A DNA stretch of 44,103 bases, from the NCBI GenBank assembly GCA_028066695.1, contig JALCBG010000009.1, forward strand, positions 15,202 through 59,304. The letters are read 5' to 3'. This document shows positions 33,453 through 43,201 of this stretch, piece by piece; the first letter of the stretch is position 1, and each line of letters starts with the position of its first letter. Under the pieces are notes generated by a model that saw only the letters and a list, made by a program, of their open reading frames with translations, was not told where the DNA came from and did not search any database. The position numbers and the translations under genes were made by a program. The DNA comes from Gammaproteobacteria bacterium (lineage in GTDB: Bacteria; Pseudomonadota; Gammaproteobacteria; Arenicellales; Poriferihabitantaceae).

Positions 33453-35312
33453 ATGCCCGGAAAGATTCCCAAAGCGTTCATAGATCAGGTGATCGCGCGC
33501 ACCGACTTGGTCGAGTTGATCGACCGGCGCGTGCCGCTGACGCGCAAGGGCAAGGAATACGCGGCCTGCTGCCCGTTTCACGAGGAGAAGACGCCGTCGT
33601 TCACGGTGAGTCCGGCAAAACAGTTTTACCACTGCTTCGGCTGCGGCGCGCACGGCACCGCCATCGGGTTTTTGATGGAGCACGGCAACCTCTCTTTTCG
33701 CGAGGCGATTGAGGAATTGGCCGGCGCGGCCGGGTTGCGCGTTCCGGATTCGGGCGCGCCCGCGGCGCCGTCCGCGCCGGGCGAATCGCCGAACGAATTG
33801 CTGGAAGTGGTCGCCGAAGCGAACCGCTGGTTTCAGGCGCAACTGCGCGCGCCGGAGGGGCGCGAAGCGATCGCCTATCTCAAAGCGCGCGGCTTGGACG
33901 GGCGCACCGCGGCCGAGTTCGGCATCGGTTACGCGCCGCCCGGCTGGGACAATCTGGCGCGCGCGCTCGGCGGCAGCGAATTGCGGCGGCGGCAATTGCA
34001 GCGCGCCGGGCTGCTCGCGCAAAGCGACAAGACCGCCGCTTCGCCCTCTTCGCACGCGGGCCTGCATGTCGCCGACGCCGCGCCGCAAACTTCTCCCGGT
34101 TATGCGGCGCGCGTCTACGACCGCTTTCGCGGGCGCGTGATGTTTCCGATTGAGGACCGCCGCGGACGCGTGGTCGCATTCGGCGGGCGCGTCATCGGCG
34201 ACGACGAGCCGAAATATCTGAACTCGCCGGAGACGCCGCTGTTTCACAAAGGCGCCGAGGTGTACGGCCTGCACCGCGCGCGCCAGGCGGCCGGGCGCGC
34301 CGGGCGGGTCCTCTTGGTGGAGGGCTATCTGGATGTAATCGCGCTCGCGCAATTCGGCATTGACAACGCGGTCGCCACGCTCGGCACCGCGACCACGCGC
34401 GCGCATTTGCAGCGGCTTTTTCAGGCCGCGCCGGAAATCGTTTTTTGCTTTGACGGCGACCGCGCCGGACGCGACGCCGCGTGGCGGGCGATGGAGAACG
34501 CGCTGCCGGAATTGCGCGACGGGCGGCAGATCGGGTTTTTGTTTTTGCCCGACGGCGAGGACCCGGACAGCATGGTGCGCGCCGAAGGCGCCGACGGTTT
34601 CACCGAGCGCGCCGCAAACGCGCAGCCGCTGCCGGAGTTTTTGTTCAAAACGCTGTGCGCGCAGGTGGATTTGAAACGCCTGGACGGCAAGGCGCGGCTG
34701 GTGGAATTGGCGAAACCGCTGCTGGCGCAACTTCCGGCGGGCGCGTTGCGCGAGATGATGCGCGAGCGGCTGGCCAAGTTGTGCGAATTGGACGCGGCAC
34801 GGCTCGGCTTGGACCAACTGCCGAAGTCGCCGTCGTCATTGCCGCGCGCGCGGCAGCCGTTGCGGCGCGCGCCGGGCGGGCAACCTTCGCCGCTGGCGCT
34901 CGCCGTCAGCATGCTGCTGCAGCACCCGCAATTGGCGGCGCGCGTCGCGCCCGGCAATGCGAATGCAAATGGGCGCGACTTGCATGACCTGCACATGCCG
35001 GGCGCCGAAACCCTGCGCGCGCTCGTGGAGAAAATCACCGGCGACGCGCAGACCACCACCGCGCGATTGCTGGAGCATTTTCGCGGCGATGAAAAAACCC
35101 ATGCCTACCTGGCGCAACTCGCCGCGCGCGAAAATCACATTGATCTTGATGTGCTGGAAAAACAATTTGACGACACCATCGCCCGCCTGCGCGAAGACGA
35201 GGTCAAGCGGCGGCGCGCGGAAAAAATCGGGGAATACCAGCGCGGCCTGCCGCCGCAGGAAACCGGGCGGGCCTTGCGCGAAATCAAGGAAATGTTTGAG
35301 GCCGGCGCCTGA
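33453..35312 (+). CDS. dnaG: DNA primase
   Basis: Synthesises RNA primers for replication. CHC2 zinc finger C40, H43, C61, C64; TOPRIM domain with VLLVEGYLDVIAL and FDGDRAGRDAAWRAM; C-terminal DnaB-binding region to residue 619. Length is a little above E. coli DnaG. The start at ATG 33453 matches the family MPGKIP N-terminus. Followed by rpoD after 168 bp, as in the macromolecular synthesis operon, but rpsU is absent and leuS is divergent upstream. Confidence 0.97.
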   Translation: MPGKIPKAFIDQVIARTDLVELIDRRVPLTRKGKEYAACCPFHEEKTPSFTVSPAKQFYHCFGCGAHGTAIGFLMEHGNLSFREAIEELAGAAGLRVPDSGAPAAPSAPGESPNELLEVVAEANRWFQAQLRAPEGREAIAYLKARGLDGRTAAEFGIGYAPPGWDNLARALGGSELRRRQLQRAGLLAQSDKTAASPSSHAGLHVADAAPQTSPGYAARVYDRFRGRVMFPIEDRRGRVVAFGGRVIGDDEPKYLNSPETPLFHKGAEVYGLHRARQAAGRAGRVLLVEGYLDVIALAQFGIDNAVATLGTATTRAHLQRLFQAAPEIVFCFDGDRAGRDAAWRAMENALPELRDGRQIGFLFLPDGEDPDSMVRAEGADGFTERAANAQPLPEFLFKTLCAQVDLKRLDGKARLVELAKPLLAQLPAGALREMMRERLAKLCELDAARLGLDQLPKSPSSLPRARQPLRRAPGGQPSPLALAVSMLLQHPQLAARVAPGNANANGRDLHDLHMPGAETLRALVEKITGDAQTTTARLLEHFRGDEKTHAYLAQLAARENHIDLDVLEKQFDDTIARLREDEVKRRRAEKIGEYQRGLPPQETGRALREIKEMFEAGA

Positions 35313-35430
35313 GGCGCGCGGCGGTTTTCGCGGCGCTTTTTCACGGCGGTTTTCCGCGACGATTTTTCACTGCGATTTTTCGGGCGATTTTCCACGGCGA
35401 ATTTTTCCCCGCGTTAACCGCCGGTTATGC
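35313..35430 (-). repeat. Micro-repeat tract between dnaG and rpoD
   Basis: About six degenerate units of roughly 14 bp, reading on the plus strand as variants of GCGATTTTTC and CGGCGGTTTTCC, i.e. the GCGGAAAA family in reverse orientation. They occupy most of the dnaG-rpoD gap. Whether they are a processing, terminator or simply expansion tract cannot be told. Confidence 0.5.
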
Positions 35431-35436
35431 TATATT
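35431..35436 (+). promoter_or_regulatory. Possible -10 box for rpoD
   Basis: GCTATATT 44 bases before the rpoD ATG, after the micro-repeat tract; a separate promoter for rpoD inside the dnaG-rpoD unit would parallel E. coli. Confidence 0.35.
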
Positions 35437-35480
35437 TCGCCACCAAATTTTAAGCGCGCACAACCCCGCCCGAGCCCGAA

Positions 35481-37400
<1,920 letters not shown>

Positions 37401-37443
37401 CGCGCCGCGCTTTTAACCGCGGCGGCCCGGCTTTACCGCTGCA

Positions 37444-38022
37444 TTATTTGCGCAGCGGCGACATGCGGTGAAACACGTCGTTGCGGTCCACCCAGCGGTG
37501 CTTCGCCACCGCGCCGGCATGCACCAGCGCGAGGCACAGCATTCCATAGGCCAGCCATTTGTGGATTTCCTCCATGACTTCGGCGAGTTCATACCCGCCG
37601 ACATATTCCACATCGGGCAGCACCTGCCAGGAAAACAGCCCGTAAAACGGCATGCGGTGTCCGCCCATATCCACTTCCACCCAGCCGACCATGATCACCA
37701 TCAGCGGCAGCGCATACAGCGCGATGTGCGCGGCGTGCGAAGCGCGCTCCTCCCATTGCTCCAGCCCGGCAACCGGCGGCGGCGGCGGAAACATGCGGCG
37801 CACCGCGATGCGCGCCAGCAGCAGCAGGAACAGCGCGAAGCCGGTGGACATGTGCAGCGTGTAGAGGAGTTCCTCCAGCGGCCCGTCTTCCTCCACCAAT
37901 TCGGTCATGGAAAACCCGCTGGCCCACATAAAGACAAATCCGGCGGCCATCAGCCAGTGCAGCAGCCGCGCCGGCGCGGCGTAGCCGGCCTCGTTTGCAG
38001 TGTGATTTATCGGCTCGTTCAT
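37444..38022 (-). CDS. Cytochrome b561 family protein
   Basis: 192 residues with four membrane helices. Histidines for two haems b lie in RLLHWLMAAGF, YTLHMSTGF, and IHKWLAY/LVHAGAVAKHRW. Members pass electrons between quinol and periplasmic partners. ATG 38022 is chosen because GGAG lies about nine bases upstream and the first helix follows normally. It converges on rpoD; between them is a 7-bp hairpin without a U-tract. Confidence 0.88.
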   Translation of the reverse strand: MNEPINHTANEAGYAAPARLLHWLMAAGFVFMWASGFSMTELVEEDGPLEELLYTLHMSTGFALFLLLLARIAVRRMFPPPPPVAGLEQWEERASHAAHIALYALPLMVIMVGWVEVDMGGHRMPFYGLFSWQVLPDVEYVGGYELAEVMEEIHKWLAYGMLCLALVHAGAVAKHRWVDRNDVFHRMSPLRK

Positions 38023-38110
38023 TTTGCGTCTCCAAAAAGAGTGGTTGGGGGGAAATGCACTGCGTAATATAGAACACATTCCACGCGCGCGGACCGGCGC
38101 GCCGCGTCGG

Positions 38111-38116
38111 TATAAT
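38111..38116 (+). promoter_or_regulatory. -10 box for the nadK-recN-GNAT-bamE operon
   Basis: Perfect TATAAT 36 bases before the nadK GTG; no clear -35. Confidence 0.5.
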
Positions 38117-38152
38117 TGCCGCAAACCCCGCGTTTCGCACATTAAAACACCC

Positions 38153-39046
38153 GTGAAAATCACCCGCGTAGGACTGTTCGGCAGATTCCAAGACCGCGCC
38201 GACATTGATGCGGTCGCGACCATTCGGAAACTGCTGGAAAAACACGGCCTGAAAGCGCTGCTGGACGACGACGCGCCCAAGGCGGCGAAAGGCGCGCGCA
38301 TCGGCGGCGCGCCCGGCGGCGCGATTGACCTGGCCGTGGTGGTCGGCGGCGACGGCACCATGCTGCATGTCGCGCGCAAACTCGCCGAGCACGATGTGCC
38401 GGCGGTCGGCGTCAATCTCGGGCGGCTCGGTTTTCTCGCGGATATTTCCATGCAGCGCCTCGAGCCGGGCTTGAATGCAATTTTGCACGGCGACTACCGC
38501 ATTGAAAAGCGCAGTCTGCTGGACACCGCGGTGTCGCGCGGCGGCGCGGAAATTCACCGCGGCGTTTCGGTCAACGACGCGGTCATCTCCAAGGGCAACA
38601 CCGGCCGGCTGATTGAATTTGAAATTCGCGTGGACGGGCAGTTCCTCAGCCAGACGCGCAGCGACGGCATCATCATTTCCACGCCGACCGGCTCCACCGC
38701 CTACTCGCTTTCGGCCGGCGGCCCGATTATTTATCCGACGCTGCCGGTGATTTGCCTGTCGCCGATTTGCCCGCACACGCTGAGCAACCGCCCGATCGTT
38801 TTGGACGAAAACGCGCGCATTGAAATCACCTCGCTGGTGTTCGCCGAGACGCGCGCCAATCTCGCATTGGACGGGCGCATCGCGTGCGAACTTTCCGGCG
38901 ATGAAACCATCACTATCTCGCTCGCGCGCGAGCGCCTGTCCATGGTGCGCATCTCGCGCGACAGCCACTTTGAAACGCTGCGCTCCAAACTCGGCTGGAA
39001 CGAGCGCGCCGGCGAACAAAAAAAGAACGGCGGAGACGGCGAATGA
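38153..39046 (+). CDS. nadK: NAD kinase
   Basis: Phosphorylates NAD to NADP. GGDGTM (65-70), NLGRLGFLAD, VNDAVISKG (the usual NE is ND here), and TPTGSTAYSLSAGGPI are present; 297 residues is usual. GTG 38153 places the conserved KITRVGLFGR at the N-terminus; the upstream in-frame ATG (38024) lies before the promoter. The final bases overlap the recN ATG. The nadK-recN order is conserved in gammaproteobacteria. Confidence 0.96.
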   Translation: MKITRVGLFGRFQDRADIDAVATIRKLLEKHGLKALLDDDAPKAAKGARIGGAPGGAIDLAVVVGGDGTMLHVARKLAEHDVPAVGVNLGRLGFLADISMQRLEPGLNAILHGDYRIEKRSLLDTAVSRGGAEIHRGVSVNDAVISKGNTGRLIEFEIRVDGQFLSQTRSDGIIISTPTGSTAYSLSAGGPIIYPTLPVICLSPICPHTLSNRPIVLDENARIEITSLVFAETRANLALDGRIACELSGDETITISLARERLSMVRISRDSHFETLRSKLGWNERAGEQKKNGGDGE

Positions 39047-40866
39047 TCGACTGGCTGGAAATTCGCCAACTGGCCATCGCCGAGCATTTGCAATTGGAAT
39101 TCGGCCCGGCTTTCACCGCGATCACCGGCGAGACCGGCTCGGGCAAATCGCTGATAGTGGACGCGGTCGGCGTGCTGCTCGGCGACCGCGCCGAAAACAC
39201 GCTGATTCGCGCGCAGGCCGAGCAGGCCGAAATTGAAGGCGGTTTTCGCCTGAACGCCGGGCATCCCGCGCTCGCGCATTTGCGCGAGAACGGTCTGGAC
39301 AGCGGCGACGAATGTATTTTGCGCCGCGTGGTGCGCCGCGACAAACCGAGCCGCGCCTACATCAACGGCCGCTCGGTCAACGCCTCCATGATGCGCGACC
39401 TCGGGCGCGAACTGGTGGACATTCACGGCCAGCACGAGCACCACTCGCTGCTGAGCCGCGCCGGGCAACTGCAGTTGCTGGACGCGGCCGCCGGCAACAC
39501 CGAACTCCTCGCGCAACTCGGCGCGCAATACGACGCGCTCAGCGAAATTCGCGCGCGCCTGCGGCACCTGCGCGAGGGCGGCGAAAACGCGCGCGCGCGC
39601 GCCGAATTGCTGGAGGCGTATATCGCCGAGTTGGAGGCGCTGTCGCCGAGCGCGGAGGAGTGGCAAAAACTTGAACAGCGGCAAAAACGCGCGCACCACG
39701 AGCGCGAACTCGCCGATGAAACGCGCGCGGTGGTTTTGCAGCTTCGCGACGGCGAAAATGAAAACGCAAGCATGGCCGCGTCGCTGGACGACTGCGCGCG
39801 GCGGCTGCAAAAACTCGCGCGCCACGACGAGCGGCTCGGAAAAATCGTGGAACTTTTGAACGGCGCCGGCATTCATATTAATGAGGCCGCCGAACAACTG
39901 CGCGCGCTTTACGCCGGCGGCGCGCCCGACGCGGCCGAGATCGCCGAGATTGAAGCGAAGTTTTCGCAGTATCACGACCTGTCGCGAAAACACCGCGTCC
40001 TTCCGGGACTTCTGTCGGAGAAGTTGGAAAGTCTGCGCGAGGAATTTGCCGGGCTGCAGGACCCGCAGGCCGAGTTGCAGCATTTGCAGGCGAAACACGC
40101 CGAGCATTTTTCCGCGTATCAAAAATTGGCCGTGGAAATCGGCGCGCGCCGCCGCGAAAGCGCGGAGAAACTCGCGCCGGCGGTCACCGAGTTGATGCAG
40201 GAACTCGGCATGGCCGGCGGGCGGTTGGAAATTCTCCTGCATGACCGCGGCGGAAAAAGCGACGCGGAAACTGATGGAGAAAACTCCGATGAAAATGCCG
40301 ATGAAAAAATCGCCGCGGAAAACGCCGGAGAAACCGACGCGGAAAATGACGATGAAAAAATCTCTGCAGAAACTGACGGAGAACATGAAATTGAGGCCGC
40401 CGATGAAACCCGCCACATTTCCCGGCGCGGTTTGGAAAGCGCCGAGTTTGCGGCGAGCGCGAATCCGGGACTGCCGCCGAAACCGCTGACCAAGGCCGCG
40501 TCCGGCGGCGAGTTGTCGCGCATTTCGCTGGCGATCAATGTCGCGCTGGCCGCGGGCGCGCCGACTTCCACGCTGATTTTTGACGAGGTGGATGTCGGCA
40601 TCGGCGGGCGCGTCGCCGAAGTGGTCGGCGAAAAATTGCGCGCGCTCGGCGCCAACCGGCAAATCCTGTGCATCACCCACCTCTCCCAAGTCGCGGCGAA
40701 GGGCCACCACCACTGGACCGTGAAAAAACGCGCCGAAGCCGCCGAAGTCGCGGTGCAGCCGCTGGACGGCGCGGCGCGCGTGGAGGAAATCGCGCGCATG
40801 ACCGCCGGCGCCGAACTCACCCCGCAATCGCTCGCCCACGCCGAGCAGATGCTGCAGTCGGCATGA
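39043..40866 (+). CDS. recN: DNA repair protein RecN
   Basis: SMC-like ATPase in double-strand break repair. Walker A GETGSGKS (29-36), DIHGQHEHHSLL, long coiled coil in the middle, signature SGGELSRISLAI, and Walker B TLIFDEVDVGIGG. At 607 residues it is about 50 longer than E. coli RecN; the excess is an acidic insert at about 405-452, just before the conserved SANPG..PKPL segment, rich in Asp, Glu, Asn and Ala and encoded by GCGGAAAA units. The insert keeps frame. Its stop overlaps the next ATG. Confidence 0.96.
   Translation: MIDWLEIRQLAIAEHLQLEFGPAFTAITGETGSGKSLIVDAVGVLLGDRAENTLIRAQAEQAEIEGGFRLNAGHPALAHLRENGLDSGDECILRRVVRRDKPSRAYINGRSVNASMMRDLGRELVDIHGQHEHHSLLSRAGQLQLLDAAAGNTELLAQLGAQYDALSEIRARLRHLREGGENARARAELLEAYIAELEALSPSAEEWQKLEQRQKRAHHERELADETRAVVLQLRDGENENASMAASLDDCARRLQKLARHDERLGKIVELLNGAGIHINEAAEQLRALYAGGAPDAAEIAEIEAKFSQYHDLSRKHRVLPGLLSEKLESLREEFAGLQDPQAELQHLQAKHAEHFSAYQKLAVEIGARRRESAEKLAPAVTELMQELGMAGGRLEILLHDRGGKSDAETDGENSDENADEKIAAENAGETDAENDDEKISAETDGEHEIEAADETRHISRRGLESAEFAASANPGLPPKPLTKAASGGELSRISLAINVALAAGAPTSTLIFDEVDVGIGGRVAEVVGEKLRALGANRQILCITHLSQVAAKGHHHWTVKKRAEAAEVAVQPLDGAARVEEIARMTAGAELTPQSLAHAEQMLQSA
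40255..40420 (+). repeat. In-frame GCGGAAAA micro-repeat array inside recN
   Basis: Roughly ten imperfect units of 12-18 bp such as GCCGCGGAAAACGCC, GACGCGGAAAATGAC, and GATGAAAATGCC encode the acidic insert of RecN. Same unit as in several intergenic tracts, so the repeat seems able to enter genes. Confidence 0.6.
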
Positions 40867-41363
40867 GCGCCCCGCAATCCACTCCGGTTTCCGTTTTGAA
40901 AACCGAAACTGCAATTCGCCCGGCGCAATTGCGCGACATCGCCGCGCTCGGCGAATTGTTGTCGCCGTTTGTCGCCAGCGGCGTTTTATTGCCGCGCGAC
41001 GAGACCAATCTCACCCGCAATTTGCGCGAGTTTTTTCTTTTGGAATGGCGCGGCGAAATCGCGGCGTGCGCGGCGCTGCAAATTTTCACGCGCGAACTCG
41101 GCGAGGTGCGCAGTCTCGCGGTCGCGCCGCAATTCGCGCGGCGCGGTTTCGGGCGGCAATTGGTAGCGCGTGTGGAAAGCGAGGCGGCCTCGCTCGGACT
41201 TTCGCGGTTGATCGCGCTGACCGTGGAAGCCGAATTTTTTCACAAACTCGGCTACCGCACCGTGGACATGCGCGACTTGCCGGAAAAACTCTGGGGGGTT
41301 TGCATAAACTGCCCGAAGTTTCGCAACTGCGACGAAATCGCCGTGCAAAAAGATTTGCAATGA
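40863..41363 (+). CDS. GNAT acetyltransferase, short N-acetylglutamate synthase-like
   Basis: 166-residue GNAT domain: AVAPQFARRGFGRQLV is the acetyl-CoA loop. The end carries FFHKLGYRTVDMRDLPEKLW and a CINCPKFRNCDE cysteine cluster, the features of the ArgA-type acetyltransferase domain, so N-acetylglutamate synthesis (arginine pathway) is likely. It lacks the amino-acid-kinase domain of E. coli ArgA. ATG 40863 overlaps the recN stop, and its own stop overlaps the bamE ATG. Confidence 0.83.
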   Translation: MSAPQSTPVSVLKTETAIRPAQLRDIAALGELLSPFVASGVLLPRDETNLTRNLREFFLLEWRGEIAACAALQIFTRELGEVRSLAVAPQFARRGFGRQLVARVESEAASLGLSRLIALTVEAEFFHKLGYRTVDMRDLPEKLWGVCINCPKFRNCDEIAVQKDLQ

Positions 41364-41707
41364 AAATGAACCGAAAAACTTTTTTGAAAATCGCCGCCCA
41401 AACCGCGACCATGGGCGCCGCGACTTTCGCCGCGCCCGGCTGCATCCTCTACCGCATTGACATTCAGCAGGGCAACGAAATCACGCTGCAAATGCTGGAC
41501 CGGCTGCAACTCGGCATGAGCCGCACCGAGGTCACCAAGGCGCTCGGGTTTCCGCTGGTCACCGACCCGTTCAACACCGACCGCTGGGACTATTACTTCT
41601 ACCGAAAGCGCGGTGAGGACGGCGCGGTGCAGCAGCATTTCGCCACCTTGTATTTCAACGAGGACAAATTGGCGCGCGTGGAAAGTTCGCTGTTCCCCGA
41701 ACAATAG
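41360..41707 (+). CDS. bamE: Outer membrane assembly lipoprotein BamE (SmpA/OmlA)
   Basis: Small lipoprotein of the BAM complex. The signal ends in AAPGC with acylated C28; RLQLGMSRTEVTKALGFPLVTDPFNTDRWDYYFY is the SmpA/OmlA core. 115 residues is normal. It is coupled to the GNAT gene by an ATGA overlap and is convergent with yajQ, 25 bp away. Confidence 0.93.
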   Translation: MKMNRKTFLKIAAQTATMGAATFAAPGCILYRIDIQQGNEITLQMLDRLQLGMSRTEVTKALGFPLVTDPFNTDRWDYYFYRKRGEDGAVQQHFATLYFNEDKLARVESSLFPEQ

Positions 41708-41732
41708 CGCGCCGAAAAACTTCCGCGAAAAC

Positions 41733-42227
41733 TCAGTCGCGAAAGTTCACATACTGCAGCGGCATTCCCCACTTGCCGTCTTTAATGAGAGAAATCGCGG
41801 CCTGCAAATCGTCGCGCTTTTTTCCGCTGACGCGCACCTGCCCGCCCTGAATGGACGCCTGCACTTTCATCTTCGCGGTTTTAATTTCCTTCACCACCGC
41901 GCGCGCCAACTCGGCGTCCAGGCCGTGGCGAACGGTGATTTCCTGCACCGCTTTTCCGGCCGGACTCACCGCCGCCTCGCCGACTTTCAGGCACTGCACA
42001 TCCACTTCGCGCTTCGCCAGTTTGAGCCGCAGCACATCCAACACCTGCCCGGCTTTGTATTTGTCGTCGGCGTGAATGGTCAAAGTTTCGCCCTCCTTGC
42101 CGGATTGTTCCACGCGCGCGTCGCTGCCTTTGAAATCAAAACGCGCGCTGATTTCGCGGTTTGCCTGCGCGACCGCGTTTTTCACTTCCTGCCAGTCCAC
42201 CTCGGAAACGATGTCAAAAGAGGGCAT
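41733..42227 (-). CDS. yajQ: YajQ family nucleotide-binding protein
   Basis: 164-residue UPF0234 protein; the Xanthomonas homologue binds cyclic di-GMP and affects transcription. MPSFDIVSEVDWQEVKNAVAQANREI and ARFDFKGSDARVE open the protein; KKRDDLQAAISLI and MPLQYVNFRD close it. ATG 42227 is set by the family N-terminus and by GGGAG eight bases upstream. The longer open frame up to 43184 is only antisense and repeat DNA. Confidence 0.95.
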   Translation of the reverse strand: MPSFDIVSEVDWQEVKNAVAQANREISARFDFKGSDARVEQSGKEGETLTIHADDKYKAGQVLDVLRLKLAKREVDVQCLKVGEAAVSPAGKAVQEITVRHGLDAELARAVVKEIKTAKMKVQASIQGGQVRVSGKKRDDLQAAISLIKDGKWGMPLQYVNFRD

Positions 42228-42349
42228 GATTTTCTCCCAAAAAAAGTTATGAAAGTTTTGAAAAATGCTGTGCGAAAACCCACAGAAAGCCGCGCGAAAA
42301 ATCATAAGAAAAAGTTGCGAAAAACCCGCAAAAAACCCGAAAAAAAAAC
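42228..42349 (+). repeat. A-rich micro-repeat tract between yajQ and secB promoter
   Basis: About nine units of 12-14 bp of the type GCGAAAAACCC and GCAAAAAACCC lie between the divergent yajQ and secB genes, just upstream of the secB -35. They are purine-rich on the plus strand. The A-tract phasing near 10-13 bp could bend DNA and act as an UP-like element, but that is speculative. Confidence 0.5.
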
Positions 42350-42377
42350 TTGACAAAAAGATGTTACCGCATAAAAT
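42350..42377 (+). promoter_or_regulatory. secB promoter
   Basis: TTGACA (42350-42355), a 16-bp spacer, and TAAAAT (42372-42377): a near-consensus sigma-70 promoter. The predicted leader is about 60 bases with GGGAG before the start. Confidence 0.65.
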
Positions 42378-42443
42378 CCTTTGCGTGTTATTCGCCGTTC
42401 CTGTCCCGCCGAACACCCCGCCGTAAAAATAGGGAGCGAAAAA

Positions 42444-42932
42444 ATGTCCCGCCAAAAAGGGGGCGCAACGCAGGATGACCAAAAGCCCGGGCAATCTTCT
42501 CCCGCCCCGGGCGTCATTCTGCGCCGCCGGTATACAAAAGACCTTTCCTTTGAAAACCCCGGCGCGCCCGCGTCGTTGGACGCGCCGCCCGGCGCGCCTG
42601 CTCCGACCGTCGCGATTTCCGTGGAAATCGGCGGCCGCCGCCGCGGCGATTTGCACGAAGTGGCGCTTTCGGTCACGGCCACCGCAAAATCGCGCAACGA
42701 AATTTTGTTCATCGCCGAAGTGCGCTACGCCGGGCTGTTTGAAATCACCGGACTGGACGCGGCCGCGCGCGAACAATTCATTTATGTGGAGGCGCCGCGC
42801 ATTTTGTTTCCCTATGCCGAGCGCATTCTCGCCGATGCGGCGCGCGACGGCGGCGTGCCCGAATTCGGCATCACTCCGCCCGATTTTGCGGCGATGTATG
42901 CGCGGCGGGAAAAGGACCCGGTGGAAATGTAA
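42444..42932 (+). CDS. secB: SecB export chaperone
   Basis: Cytosolic chaperone delivering unfolded preproteins to SecA. RRRYTKDLSFENPGAP matches the SecB signature, with HEVALSVTATAKS, IFIAEVRYAGLFEITG (as LFIAEVRYAGLF), PRILFPYAERI, and PPDFAAMYARR. A 25-residue disordered extension precedes the core; 162 residues in all. ATG 42444 follows GGGAG by eight bases. The neighbouring exported collagen-like protein is a potential client. Confidence 0.9.
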   Translation: MSRQKGGATQDDQKPGQSSPAPGVILRRRYTKDLSFENPGAPASLDAPPGAPAPTVAISVEIGGRRRGDLHEVALSVTATAKSRNEILFIAEVRYAGLFEITGLDAAAREQFIYVEAPRILFPYAERILADAARDGGVPEFGITPPDFAAMYARREKDPVEM

Positions 42933-43107
42933 ATTCCCGTCGGAAAATGTCCGCTGAAAAGGCCGCCGGGAAAATCCCCGCGGAAAATCCCTGCTGAAAA
43001 GGCGGCCCGAAAAATCCCTCCAAAAATCCCCGCGGAAACCGCCGAAATCCCCGAACCCTGCAAAAATGCTCATCAAAAACCCCCGAAAAAAATCCCCTGC
43101 AAACCCC
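42933..43107 (+). repeat. GCGGAAAA micro-repeat tract before the collagen-like gene
   Basis: About twelve imperfect units of 12-16 bp (for example AATCCCCGCGGAAAATCCC, twice near 42968-43035). It is the longest intergenic tract of this family in the window and the largest gene-free gap (269 bp including the promoter). The two best units, around 42971 and 43025, share CCCCGCGGAAA. Confidence 0.65.
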
Positions 43108-43148
43108 TTGACACCCCGCTTGACAGGCCGCCGCGCGCTGTGCATAAT
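43108..43148 (+). promoter_or_regulatory. Strong promoter of the collagen-like gene with doubled -35
   Basis: TTGACACCCCGCTTGACA (43108-43125) then a 17-bp spacer and CATAAT (43143-43148). The 18 bp are identical to those before the leu leader at 1599-1616. The start codon is 53 bases downstream, so here there is a normal-length leader. Confidence 0.7.
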
Positions 43149-43201
43149 GATTCGCACAATCCGTCCTTTCAACCGACCGCGCAAATCGCGCCCAAAAAAT
43201 C

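Noticed and set aside
42228-43184. A 320-codon N-terminal extension of yajQ
   Set aside because: It runs antisense to secB and through repeat DNA; YajQ's known N-terminus and a ribosome site fix the start at 42227.
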